Shown piece by piece: positions 9,135 to 16,074 of a DNA stretch of 28,993 nucleotides. Origin of the DNA: Mesostigma viride (taxonomy: Eukaryota; Streptophyta; Mesostigmatophyceae; Mesostigmatales; Mesostigmataceae). Below the pieces are notes generated by a model. It worked only from the letters and a program-made list of their open reading frames with translations, was not told the DNA's origin and ran no database searches. How positions within the stretch are numbered: the first letter of the stretch is position 1; each line of letters opens with the position of its first letter. Location: NCBI GenBank assembly GCA_009746045.1, contig RPFO01000819.1:942882-971874 (forward strand), given 5' to 3'. The translations under genes were made by a program, and so were the position numbers.

Positions 9135-9959
9135 GCTAACCAGTCGCCATCGGGATCACAAATCGAGCCACGCTAGGGCATCTGCGCCAGTGAGACCACT
9201 GGCAGCTCACTAATCAACCGTGACCATGAAGTCCGGCTCAGTCGACATTTCCAGGAACGCATCCAACATAATTTGGCGATAAAACTCAGGAAGCCGGCAG
9301 GATGACCAATGAAACTGGACAATGTAGGTATCCGTGGAGGAAGGTAAAGGAGACATCACGAAATTTGGCCACGAAGCATGTGTGTCGATGTAAGTGTTCG
9401 GCTCGATTCCGGTATCCATGGGTGGGACCGCCATTTTTCTGGTGCCATCCGCCGCCGTGATAGCCGCTAAGTCCGTTGCAAGTTTGTGTCTGCTCGCCAA
9501 CGCTTTCGATGTCGTCGATCCCTTTTGATCGAACGGACATTTTCTCAGTCATTGAAATGGTAGATATTACGGTCAGTGTACGGTAGTGTTGGTTAGTCAC
9601 GGGCTCATTGGTAGAAGTCTACTGAAACGGTACAGCCTTAGCTCCTGAGGCCTCTGTACTTGTACCAAGCAGTACGGAGTTTAGCCGATCCGCACGCAGC
9701 CGCGCGGGGCGTGCGGGCCCCGCGCGAGGCGTGCGGTCCGGCCGTTTGTGTAGCTGCCGTTGGTGCCTTTTGGCGAAAGACGTTCAAAAAATTTTTGCGC
9801 GGGATGCTGCCAGGTTCGTCGATCTGCTGAATCCAACGGCGGACAGAGGCAGGTGCAGTGCGTCATGTATACGTTGGCACCGTCTCCGTTCGCAAAACGG
9901 GGGGATTCCGGACTTAGCCAGCCTTGGTCGCATGGTGGTGTGCGGTCCGGCCGTTGTAA
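9135..9959. promoter_or_regulatory. Divergent intergenic region between transposase and accessory gene
   Basis: It separates the minus-strand transposase from the plus-strand gene and must hold both promoters. No clear TATA box was seen. GTGCGGTCCGGCCGTT occurs twice (about 9732 and 9939), a possible shared regulatory site. A stop-free minus-strand frame over 9210-9500 lacks an ATG at its upstream end; it contains TYIDTHASWPNF, which resembles MDTHSSWPAF of transposase exon 2, so a decayed duplicate is conceivable. Confidence 0.4.
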
Positions 9960-10487
9960 ATGCCGAGAAGGGTTGCAGTGCTACGACCAGCTCACGTGTG
10001 CAGTCCTGAGGAGTGGGAGAAATTTGATGCAAGAGCGTCAGAAGAGGAAAAGCCGAAACAAAACGTCGTTCCCTCCGAATATGTGCGGACCTTAAGACTT
10101 CAAATCACGACCTTTGGCCGTGCATACCTCGTGCAGGGGTATGTCCTCAAAGAGCAGGATGGCGCCATGGTGGATGCTGTCATTAACCGGGTAAAGAAGA
10201 CCTGCATAAACTTTCTCGAAACATGTGTGGCTCACGACAACCGTGCAGAGCTGGATAAGTATGAGGCATCCAGCTGGGTGGTAGACCCGACGACTGGTGA
10301 GCTCACCGCCCAGAAGCCCAAGGGCTCCAAGCCCAAAGCCCTAAGTGTTGAAGAATTCGTAAAAAAGGAGCTGAGCCGCTGGCTAAGCAACTCCAGCTTA
10401 AAAAAGAGGCAGAGTTTTGCCGAGGACGAGGATGATGACGAGAAGGAAAATACCAAAGCGCTAAGCGACGTGACCAACATGCCAAAG
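9960..10487 (+). CDS. Accessory gene exon 1
   Basis: Exactly 176 codons, ending AAG before the GTAATA donor. It contains Cys, aromatic and charged residues in normal proportion, so it is the best part for a homology search. An alternative is that translation starts in an upstream exon spliced to CGTGTGCAG|TCC near 10006. Confidence 0.6.
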
Positions 10488-12201
10488 GTAATAACGCTAT
10501 CTTTAGCTACAGGAGTCTGCAAGCTTCTTGGTTTTTTCTTTCATCGCAGGTCTGCTACTAACCGACTTCCCGAATGTTAACGTCCTTATTCCATGCCCCG
10601 CCCTCTGCTTGCAGACAACTCCTGCTGCCAAGCCGGCGGCAAAGCCGGCGGCCAAGCCGGCGGCCAAGCCGGAGGCCAAGCCGGCGGCCAAGCCGGCGGC
10701 CAAGCCGGAGGTCAAGCCGGAAGTAAAGCCGGAAGTAAAGCCGGAGGTCAAGCCGGAGGCCAACCCTGTGCAGCAGGCCACAGGCGTCCGCGTCCGAGCA
10801 GATGAAATTCAAAGACTCAGAGCTCGGCTGGCTGCCCTTGAGGAGGAGTTAGAGCAGGAAGTGGAAGGGGACGCGCCTGCACCTGTGGAGGTATCGGATG
10901 TGAGGCCGCCGCCTCCGGTGGCCAAGAAGGTTGTACCGCCGCCCCCTCCCGTTCCCAAGCAGCCTGTCATGCCGCCCCCTCCGGTGGCCAAGAAGGTTGT
11001 ACCGCCGCCCCCTCCGGTGCCCAGCAACGCTGTGCAGCCGTCCCCTCCGGTGCCCAACAACACCGTGGAGCCGCCCACTCCGGTGCCCAAGCTGGCCGAC
11101 CTGCCAATGCCGGATGGTCTCCCGCCTGCTCGTGTGCCTGCCATCAAGCCAGATGTCTTCGAGCCCATCACGTCGCGCCCCGCCGTCAACAAGCCGCCCG
11201 CCAGCAACAAGCCGGCCGCCAGCAAGAAGCCGCCCGCCAGCAAGAAGCCGGCTGCAAAGCGAAAGCTTCCTAGTGGTCCCATGGACTTGGGGCTTGCGCA
11301 CTATCTGAGCACCTTACTGCCAACCGCGGTGGTTCAAGAGCGACCGGGCCCTGGTGGTTTCGGAGAAGCACTGCACGGGGCCTTCGTGGCACAAAGGTAC
11401 AAGTACGAGCGCGATGGGGCGCGGCCGGCTGCGTATGTTTGGGAGCCTGGCAAAGTGGTGGAGGTGAAGCCGAAGCTCAAGGCCCCTTACGGCACGCGGT
11501 TTGTGGAGCGTGATGGGGGCTCGCAAATGCTGTTTGTTGACTTTGCCACGATGCATTACGGTGACGCCGAGGGCAACGAGAATGCGTGGGTCCTTCTGGG
11601 CAACGTCACTGACGACGACCTTCGAGGCGCACGTGCGAAATTGAAGGAGAGTTGGGGGCCAGCAGAGGAGAAGGAGGAGGTGTCGGATGAGTATGTACCG
11701 GCCAAGCGAGCGCGGGCGCCACCCAAGGAGAAGGCGTCTGCCGGTGCTCCCTCCGCGCCAGCGATCCCGCCTGCCTCTAGCTCTTCGACCGCAACGGTGT
11801 CTGCTGGTGCTCCCTCCGCGCCAGCGATCCCGCCTGCCTCTAGCTCTCCGGCCGCAACAGCGTCTGCCGGTGCTCCCTCCGCGCCAGCGATCCCGCCTGC
11901 CTCTAGCCCTTCGCCCGCAATGGCGTCTGCCGGTGCTCCCTCCGCGCCAGCGATCCCGCCTGCCTCTAGCTCTTCGACCGCAACGGAGTCTGCCGGTGCT
12001 CCCTCCGCGCCAGCGATCCCGCCTGCCTCTAGCTCTCCGGCCGCAACGGCGTCTGCCGATGCTCCCTCCGCGCCAGATCTCACCGAGGCGGAACTGGAGC
12101 TTGCCGCGCTCAAGGCCATGATGGCAAAAGCGCAGCGGAAAGTTGAGCTGGAGCGGCAAGCAAAGGAGTCCCAGAGTCAGACTCCTGATCCGGTAATTTA
12201 G
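9960..12201 (+). CDS. CACTA accessory protein, two exons, function unknown
   Basis: Exons 9960-10487 and 10615-12201 join across a GTAATA..TTGCAG intron, in frame, to a 704-residue protein. The ATG at 9960 directly follows an in-frame TAA. Exon 1 (176 residues) is the least repetitive part (SPEEWEKFDARASEEEKPKQ, YVRTLRLQITTFGRAYLVQG) and ends in an acidic patch. Exon 2 starts with KPAAK/KPEVK repeats (about 178-230), then a coiled coil (ADEIQRLRARLAALEEELEQ, about 239-258), PPPPV repeats, a central globular-looking part (about 398-535: MDLGLAHYLSTLLP, YVWEPGKVVEVKPK), five 21-residue repeats and a C-terminal coiled coil. No known domain is recognised. As the second gene of a CACTA element it may be a TNPA-like DNA-binding partner of the transposase; that is inference from position only. 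Confidence 0.7.
10615..12201 (+). CDS. Accessory gene exon 2
   Basis: It follows a TGCTTGCAG acceptor; its first codons (ACA ACT CCT) continue the frame of exon 1 exactly. A long stop-free frame runs through the intron from 10528, but using it would retain the intron. The exon ends at TAG after QTPDPVI. Confidence 0.7.
   Translation, partial: TTPAAKPAAKPAAKPAAKPEAKPAAKPAAKPEVKPEVKPEVKPEVKPEANPVQQATGVRVRADEIQRLRARLAALEEELEQEVEGDAPAPVEVSDVRPPPPVAKKVVPPPPPVPKQPVMPPPPVAKKVVPPPPPVPSNAVQPSPPVPNNTVEPPTPVPKLADLPMPDGLPPARVPAIKPDVFEPITSRPAVNKPPASNKPAASKKPPASKKPAAKRKLPSGPMDLGLAHYLSTLLPTAVVQERPGPGGFGEALHGAFVAQRYKYERDGARPAAYVWEPGKVVEVKPKLKAPYGTRFVERDGGSQMLFVDFATMHYGDAEGNENAWVLLGNVTDDDLRGARAKLKESWGPAEEKEEVSDEYVPAKRARAPPKEKASAGAPSAPAIPPASSSSTATVSAGAPSAPAIPPASSSPAATASAGAPSAPAIPPASSPSPAMASAGAPSAPAIPPASSSSTATESAGAPSAPAIPPASSSPAATASADAPSAPDLTEAELELAALKAMMAKAQRKVELERQAKESQSQTPDPVI
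11737..12051 (+). repeat. Five 63-bp coding repeats in the accessory gene
   Basis: Five consecutive units encode SAGAPSAPAIPPASSSSTATV with small changes in the last six residues; a partial sixth follows. The length is a multiple of three, so copy number can change without breaking the frame. The minus strand is also stop-free here, which is an artefact. Confidence 0.92.
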
Positions 12202-12774
12202 TGGAATGTTTTTTCTGAAGCACGTTTTAGCTATGTAGTGATGTGGTGTTGCCATGTGCGTATATTTTTGTTACTCATGTATGTATCACTCTCATGCTAG
12301 GTCATGCATCATACCCACAGGCATAACCCATTTCACCATGCATAGGATGTTTTGCTGGGCAACAACTATCTGCCGTGCCTGACTGCCCCCCCCCCCCTGC
12401 CTTGCTGCCCTTGTGTCCTCTTCAATGGTGGTGCTCTGTGTGCCTGCAGGCCTCCAGAGCATGAGTGCTGGCAACTGTGTGGCTTTGTTCAGGCAAAGAA
12501 GCATCATTGATCATGATGACACCTGAAGAAGAAGTAAATTAATTGGCTGGGCTTGATGCGGCCTGTGTTATTTCACAATGGTGTAAACGTATCGATGAGA
12601 CGCCCAATGTGGGGCTAAATCCTCATTGTAAATCAAGAGAGACAACTGTTAATGGGATGTATTATTATTTGTAATAAAGAAACCATTTGGAATGATGGCC
12701 TGTTAAGCTGTTCTTAACAGTGCTTGTGTTGTAATGCTGGCAAAATCTGCATTTTCCCCTTTTTTATCACTGTC
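12202..12774 (+). other. 3' untranslated and flanking region of the accessory gene
   Basis: No second gene is seen. A 12-base C run lies at about 12388-12399. TGTAA (12670-12674) overlaps AATAAA (12673-12678), which makes a good poly(A) signal about 470 bases after the stop. Confidence 0.5.
12670..12678 (+). terminator. Likely poly(A) signal (TGTAATAAA)
   Basis: TGTAA, the usual chlorophyte signal, and AATAAA, the general eukaryotic signal, are fused in TGTAATAAA downstream of the accessory gene. Confidence 0.45.
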
Positions 12775-13088
12775 ATTTTTACCACTTTGTGGTATTTTTT
12801 TACCACCCTCATTTTTACCACTTTTTACCACCCTCACTTTTACCACTTTGTGGCGTGTTTTTACCACCCTCGCTTTTACCACTTGGTGGTATTTTTTACC
12901 ACTTTGGTGGTAAAAGGGGTGGTAAAAGGTGGTAAAATGATTTTACCACCTGCTTTTCTCCTAGCGTTTTCCCACCGTTTTACCACTTTTTACCACTTTT
13001 TACCACTTTTTACCACTTTTTACCACTTTTTACCACTTTTTACCACTTTTTACCACTTTTTACCACCCACTTTTACCACTTTTACCAC
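12775..13088. repeat. CACTA right subterminal repeat array (10-bp period)
   Basis: TTTTACCACT-type units dominate. At 12989-13068 eight to nine are spaced exactly 10 bp; further left they are irregular and mixed with the inverted form GGTGGTAAAA (12904-12945). This matches the left array in motif and period but lacks the AGCAGTAAAA variant. Confidence 0.85.
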
Positions 13089-13113
13089 TTTTACCATTCC
13101 CGAGTTCCTAGTG
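13089..13113 (-). repeat. CACTA right terminal inverted repeat (25 bp)
   Basis: Exact reverse complement of 1594-1618, ending CCCGAGTTCCTAGTG. It is followed by GT, as precedes the left end. Confidence 0.92.
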
Positions 13114-13190
13114 GTGTCGCCGCCTCCTCCGCGAAATGCCGTCGAAGTGTCGACAAAATGCCGACGAGCACTGGAAAAATGGCCGACATT

Positions 13191-13940
13191 TTAATAGTCA
13201 AGACCACGAAAGTCGCAGTACTCATACGCAAACCCGGCGTCCTCCATGTCTGGCGTGATAGCCGGACCTGCGCCGGCGTGGATCAAAACAGGCGTATTCG
13301 CCTCGTTTTGTGTCGGAATGAAAATCGCAATGCGCCGACGCGCGACGATGCGAAGAGGATGCGTGAAGATGGAGAGAAGCTCCCAGCCAGCTGGGATCCA
13401 CTCACGCAGAGCCGACAGAAATGCCACCAGGTTAATGAGGACCTGGCGCTCGCGAGTGCGGACGCCGCGAGTGAGCAGCGAGAGCAAAGCGATGTCTTGA
13501 AACAAATTTGTTGAGACCACAGGCGCGCCCCCCGTGCGCGTCGCAGCCCAGTTTTGTAAATTTCGCTGATAGCCGGTGAGCGACGAAATGGCGTTATCCA
13601 CCTCCTCAATGGCGGTGGTGACCTCGTTCACCGAACGCAGGCCTCCGCGGACCTGGACCGTAAAAGCCGATAGAATCGACCGGATTGAGTCCAATGGACC
13701 ACGAATCGCCGGCACCAGCTGCGGCAAGCGTGGATTTTCTGGAAAATCTCCCAGCAACGGGAGCGCTGCCCGCTGTCGACGATGCAATTCGTCGAGTGAT
13801 GTCGTGACCTCGTCAATGAGAGCTTGCCACGACGCAGCAACCGGCTGCGGCTCACGCGGTTGTGGAGCCGGTAATGGATCTGCCGGCGGAGCAGCTACTT
13901 CCTCATCGGTAGGAATGCGGAAGTCGAAGGAATTCGGCAT
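13191..13940 (-). CDS. Hypothetical protein, 249 residues
   Basis: An intact single-exon ORF with ATG (MPNSFDFRIPTDEE) and a TAA stop. Residues 15-35 are Pro/Ala-rich. Residues about 40-200 are rich in Leu, Ile, Ala, Arg and Glu with heptad-like spacing and look all-helical (SWQALIDEVTTSLDELHRRQ, ITSLT-like turns, LINLVAFLSALREW). The last 40 residues differ in character (HAGAGPAITPDMEDAGFAYE, then YCDFRGLDY). No signal peptide is seen; a hydrophobic stretch near LINLVAFLSALREWIPAGWE is short for a membrane span. I do not recognise a family. Removing the CACTA element would place it about 170 bp upstream of the gag-like ORF on the same strand, so both may belong to one retroelement. Confidence 0.55.
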   Translation of the reverse strand: MPNSFDFRIPTDEEVAAPPADPLPAPQPREPQPVAASWQALIDEVTTSLDELHRRQRAALPLLGDFPENPRLPQLVPAIRGPLDSIRSILSAFTVQVRGGLRSVNEVTTAIEEVDNAISSLTGYQRNLQNWAATRTGGAPVVSTNLFQDIALLSLLTRGVRTRERQVLINLVAFLSALREWIPAGWELLSIFTHPLRIVARRRIAIFIPTQNEANTPVLIHAGAGPAITPDMEDAGFAYEYCDFRGLDY

Positions 13941-14524
13941 GATCGTGAAAAGGCGAGTAATACGAGTTGAGAGAGAGTTGTGCTGAATTCCGCCATGGTT
14001 CTTGCAGGAAGTTGCCTTTATTATGAATAAGGAACACAGACGTAAGTCACGTCACTTCCAAGACTGCACGCAGCACAGGCGACAGGGTCGCAGTGCCAAG
14101 AGAACGTGCATGCAAGAACTAGCGTCCCGGTGCTACCAAGTCACACATATAGGTTGCTCTAGGGACGCGTCCAAGTATTCAGCTGCACTGTCACAGCTGA
14201 ACTGTCAATCAATTGATTACACAGACTCTGGCACGCCTTTGGCGCGCAGATCTATCAATTGTCCATACGGCTAGTCCTGTGGACCTATCCGTACACTGCT
14301 CAGCATCAATCACAACACCTTGAAATGGCCTTTTTTTTACATAAATTATGGCCCATGGCAAGTTTATTGTCAGATTGACCTAGGATTGGATCCCACCACT
14401 CCCCGGGATGTGTCTGGCTAGTGGTGGAGTAGTTGAGTCAAAATGTTAAGTTTACATGGTACTCCCTGCTTAAGTTAACTCCAGATCCAAGGCCAAAACT
14501 GGCCACCTAAACCACTTGCACTTG
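13941..14524. other. No gene recognised
   Basis: No ORF or RNA gene is supported. TCAATTGATTACAC and CTATCAATTGTCCATAC (about 14210-14265) are AT-rich inverted-looking motifs, and TATCAATTGACCATC at 18539 resembles the second, but I cannot define an element. Confidence 0.4.
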
Positions 14525-14529
14525 CATAG
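14525..14529 (+). repeat. Target-site duplication CATAG (left)
   Basis: CATAG directly precedes the first palindrome and is repeated directly after the third palindrome at 15258-15262. It brackets the whole array, so the array entered as one unit. Confidence 0.7.
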
Positions 14530-14605
14530 AGTTAAGTAATGCAATACGCATTACTTTTGCATACTTGCAAGTATGCAAAAGTAATGCGTATTGCATTACT
14601 TAACT
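14530..14605. repeat. Perfect 76-bp palindrome, copy 1
   Basis: Bases 1-38 are the exact reverse complement of bases 39-76, with no loop. Termini are AGTTAAG..CTTAACT. Each arm also holds its own hairpin (GTAATGC AATAC GCATTAC), so the DNA or RNA could fold as one rod or as a three-hairpin cloverleaf. Confidence 0.97.
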
Positions 14606-14805
14606 AAAATTGGGCCGCGTGGGGAAATCCGGCGTTCCGCACACACCGCTCGTTACCGAGGTGACTCGATTAATTACGACTCGGCTATTCCCAGCCTCAC
14701 GCCGTAATTCCTATTTCGACTTGGCCTACCCGGCCTCCGCCAAACATAGAAATCCACAAATATTTCGACTCGGCCTCCCAGGCCTACCCGCCGCAAATAT
14801 TTCCG

Positions 14806-14855
14806 TGCCTCCGAGAGGATTCGAACCCGGTACCCCAGGAGCGAACGCCAATCTT
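14806..14855 (-). other. tRNA-like 3' half (Leu/Ser type), copy 1
   Basis: Minus strand from the palindrome edge: AAGATTGG (anticodon-loop and stem-like), a long variable-arm-like stretch, then GGTTCGAATCC, a perfect pol III B box and T-loop (plus 14817-14827), then CGGAGGC-A as the 3' acceptor and discriminator. The T-stem is only partly paired and no matching 5' acceptor is found, so this is a tRNA-derived relic, not a working tRNA gene. Confidence 0.55.
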
Positions 14856-14931
14856 AGTTAAGTAATGCAATACGCATTACTTTTGCATACTTGCAAGTAT
14901 GCAAAAGTAATGCGTATTGCATTACTTAACT
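14856..14931. repeat. Perfect 76-bp palindrome, copy 2 (internal)
   Basis: Identical to copy 1. This copy has body sequence on both sides and no direct repeat flanks it. Read on the minus strand its neighbours are CCAATTTT before and AAGATTGG after, which pair with each other (one G-U), extending the stem by eight pairs. Confidence 0.97.
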
Positions 14932-15131
14932 AAAATTGGGCCGCGTGGGGAAATCCGGCGTTCCGCACACACCGCTCGTTACCGAGGTGACTCGATTAAT
15001 TACGACTCGGCTATTCCCAGCCTCACGCCGTAATTCCTATTTCGACTTGGCCTACCCGGCCTCCGCCAAACATAGAAATCCACAAATATTTCGACTCGGC
15101 CTCCCAGGCCTACCCGCCGCAAATATTTCTG

Positions 15132-15181
15132 TGCCTCCGAGAGGATTCGAACCCGGTACCCCAGGAGCGAACGCCAATCTT
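15132..15181 (-). other. tRNA-like 3' half (Leu/Ser type), copy 2
   Basis: Identical to the copy at 14806-14855 over the tRNA-like part, with the B box at 15143-15153, and directly joined to palindrome copy 3. Confidence 0.55.
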
Positions 15182-15257
15182 AGTTAAGTAATGCAATACG
15201 CATTACTTTTGCATACTTGCAAGTATGCAAAAGTAATGCGTATTGCATTACTTAACT
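15182..15257. repeat. Perfect 76-bp palindrome, copy 3
   Basis: Identical to copies 1 and 2; followed by the right-hand CATAG. Confidence 0.97.
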
Positions 15258-15262
15258 CATAG
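15258..15262 (+). repeat. Target-site duplication CATAG (right)
   Basis: Matches 14525-14529. Five bases is the usual duplication length for many LTR-retroelement integrases and for some DNA transposons. Confidence 0.7.
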
Positions 15263-15366
15263 AAACAATAGTTGACATCAGATGATGCTGTAACTTTGCA
15301 GTGGTGATGAATAATAGTTGTTTTGACCTTGTACAAACTTCTACCCCATTTGGAGCCCTAGTTGGT

Positions 15367-15400
15367 GACAAATGCTAGCAAAATTTTGCTAGCATTTGTC
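15367..15400. repeat. Perfect 34-bp palindrome
   Basis: GACAAATGCTAGCAAAA is followed immediately by its exact reverse complement. It shares the GACA..GC..GCA theme with the palindrome at 15533. Confidence 0.95.
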
Positions 15401-15532
15401 ATTAATGGCCATTTTAAATCAATATTTAACCCAAATAATGTCAGAATGCCACCAAAACTTATTGCCATCATGCCAGCACCTGACGAATGGTCTCAACAAG
15501 TCATGAGCAAAAATTCAGATCATGCAGAGCCC

Positions 15533-15568
15533 AAAATGGTGACATTTGCCAGCAATTGTCACCATTTT
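15533..15568. repeat. Near-perfect 36-bp palindrome
   Basis: AAAATGGTGACA (15533-15544) pairs with 15557-15568, and the inner TTGC/GCAA also pair; only a T-T mismatch breaks each side. It resembles the palindrome at 15367 in its GGTGACA-TGC-GCA order. Confidence 0.9.
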
Positions 15569-16074
15569 TTGCTTTTTTACTCATAATTTTAACAACATTA
15601 ACCACCAAAGCACTCTCCAAGCTGGGGCACATCATTTAAATCTTTGCAGGCAACTCAAGAATGACTAGTACAAACAGTGTGCAAAAACTTGGTGCATGTG
15701 AATGCCTGAGTGGTGACCATTGCTAGCAGAATCCATCATGTAAGGTAGGCATTGCCAGTATGCCACAAAGCTGTGATGTGCAGTGCATGTCCATATGTAT
15801 ACCCCATGACACCATGCCTCTAAACTACTTGGCACATTGCAAAATGGGAAGGAAAGGTGAACAATACATGCCACATCACTAACACAGCCATTTGAATGCT
15901 ACCAACACGCACCATGCATGATATACACTACGTGTAATACATGTCGAGAATTTGCCGAGCGAGCATATCAAGGTGCAGTGACCCCAACGCTGGCACATGT
16001 CACCTGGCATCCACGTATGCTCACATGATATGGCATTGGCATATCCCATGTCTCCATCTCTTGCACTTTGTGCG

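Larger units (their letters stand above)
1594..13113. mobile_element. CACTA (En/Spm) DNA transposon, about 11.5 kb
   Basis: Both ends carry the same 25-bp inverted terminal repeat, which begins CACTAGGAACTCGGGAATGG, and both continue into arrays of 10-bp TTTTTACCAC-type repeats. Terminal CACTA, repetitive subterminal regions and a TNP2-type transposase inside are the defining traits of the CACTA superfamily. The element is flanked by GT on both sides (1592-1593 and 13114-13115). This fits a 2-bp target duplication, though two bases can match by chance; a 3-bp duplication is not supported (GGT against GTG). It carries two divergent genes separated by about 900 bp, unlike the single alternatively spliced unit of maize En/Spm. 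Much of the left 3.5 kb is satellite-like cargo. Confidence 0.9.
14530..15257 (-). mobile_element. Palindrome-bounded element with tRNA-like 3' halves, tandem dimer
   Basis: Order: palindrome (14530-14605), body (14606-14855), palindrome (14856-14931), body (14932-15181), palindrome (15182-15257). The period is 326 bp. The palindromes are identical and the two bodies differ at a single site that I can find (C/T at 14804 and 15130), so the copy is very young. CATAG flanks the whole. There is no ORF of note; the 83-codon frame repeated in both bodies is probably chance. Each body ends, on the minus strand, in a tRNA-like 3' half directly against a palindrome. The plan (short terminal repeats, 5-bp duplication, tandem dimer) recalls TRIM elements, but no TG..CA ends, primer-binding site or polypurine tract are seen. 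Strand is assigned from the tRNA-like part. Confidence 0.75.
15263..16040. other. Gene-free segment with two palindromes
   Basis: No gene is seen. It contains the palindromes at 15367-15400 and 15533-15568 and a third related motif, GGTGACCATTGCTAGCAG, at about 15712. Confidence 0.5.

Noticed and set aside
9210-9500. 96-codon minus frame upstream of the transposase with TYIDTHASWPNF
   Set aside because: No ATG at its upstream end and no consistent splice to exon 1; the likeness to THSSWPAF is too short to call a gene.
10849-12255. Long minus-strand Arg/Gly-rich frames opposite the accessory gene
   Set aside because: Shadows of Pro/Ala/Lys repeats on the plus strand; splice phase and ATG support the plus-strand gene.
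1591-13116. 3-bp target duplication of the CACTA element
   Set aside because: Flanking triplets are GGT and GTG; only GT is shared, so a 3-bp duplication is not supported.
14806-14855. Functional tRNA gene
   Set aside because: B box is perfect but the T-stem is mispaired and no 5' acceptor half or clear A box lies at the right distance.
14610-15187. 83-codon plus frame repeated in both 250-bp bodies
   Set aside because: It runs against the tRNA-like orientation, overlaps the B box, and is identical only because the DNA unit is duplicated.
14530-15257. CRISPR-like repeat-spacer array
   Set aside because: The repeats are 76-bp palindromes, the 'spacers' are identical 250-bp units, and the context is eukaryotic.
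14530-15257. Retrozyme (hammerhead-bearing element)
   Set aside because: No CUGANGA..GAAA hammerhead core was found in palindrome or body.
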